Shown here in pieces: positions 63,852 through 64,000 of a DNA stretch of 64,000 bases. Source of the DNA: Cunninghamia lanceolata (lineage: Eukaryota; Streptophyta; Pinopsida; Cupressales; Cupressaceae); contig BSBN01000495.1 in NCBI GenBank assembly GCA_027924645.1, positions 558,001 to 622,000 of the forward strand, written 5' to 3'. A program made the position numbers and the translations under genes. The notes beneath the pieces are model-generated. The model saw nothing but the letters and a program-made list of their open reading frames with translations, was not told where the DNA came from and made no database searches. Numbering within the stretch: position 1 is the stretch's first letter; every line of letters starts with the position of its first letter.

Positions 63852-64000
63852 AGGCTGTAAGGCTGATAGTTATATCACATTGTTGTAGTAGTGGAAGTTT
63901 ATCATACTAGGCCGTAACGCCGATAGATATCTTGCACTATTATAGCAGTAGCAAGTATCTTTACTAGGCCGTATGGATGATAGTTATCATGTAAGGCTAT
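63852..64000. repeat. 57-bp tandem repeat, continuing past the window
   Basis: Units start at 63852 (AGGCTGTAAGGCTGATAG), 63909 (AGGCCGTAACGCCGATAG) and 63966 (AGGCCGTATGGATGATAG), an exact spacing of 57. The starts are best conserved. The third unit is cut by the window end and already departs from the others after TTATC. Confidence 0.85.

Overview
This is a window of a plant nuclear genome. It is AT-rich, has spliced genes with plant-type introns, and is mostly filled with decayed LTR retrotransposons. The only host gene family I recognise is 1-aminocyclopropane-1-carboxylate (ACC) oxidase, the last enzyme of ethylene synthesis. The divergence of this ACC oxidase and the long, mutated retroelement tracts suggest a gymnosperm, probably a conifer. 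That assignment is inference from general impression, not proof.

Layout. 1-3203: remnant of a Ty3/gypsy element, then unrecognised DNA. 3204-9403: complete but dead Ty1/copia element (element A, plus strand). 9404-10407: AT microsatellites. 10408-15774: ACC oxidase unit 1, with an intact three-exon gene at 11190-14174 and a tRNA-derived SINE in intron 2. 15775-20636: 3' half of a Tat-like Ty3/gypsy element (minus strand). 20637 to about 24860: ACC oxidase unit 2, a pseudogene whose promoter, exon 1 and part of intron 1 are missing at the gypsy junction. 24861-27121: nothing recognised. 27122-30039: short non-autonomous LTR element with a gag-like charged reading frame. 30747-33416: 5'-truncated LINE. 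33594-45623: ACC oxidase unit 3, a pseudogene, split in its 3' flank by a full-length copia element (element B, 38906-45283, minus strand). 45624 to about 50010: 5'-truncated Ty3/gypsy element (element E, minus strand). About 50030-59938: 5'-truncated copia element (element D), whose 3' LTR is interrupted by a full-length copia element (element C, 53933-59918). 59939-64000: no gene recognised, ending in 57-bp tandem repeats that run off the window.

History, inferred from nesting. An ancestral ACC oxidase gene with about 0.8 kb of promoter and at least 2 kb of 3' flank was duplicated twice. Later insertions then separated the copies: a SINE in copy 1, gypsy DNA downstream of copy 1, copia B and gypsy E downstream of copy 3, and a LINE upstream of copy 3. 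Empty sites in the sister copies order several of these events. Copy 1 keeps all the ACC oxidase active-site residues I could check. Copies 2 and 3 are broken by different mutations, so they died separately.

I did not find an undescribed biological system such as a gene cluster, defence locus or new RNA family. The most informative content is this record of tandem duplication followed by retroelement insertion, plus a clear SINE and a short gag-bearing LTR element. All similarity statements come from reading the sequence by eye; no database search or alignment program was run.
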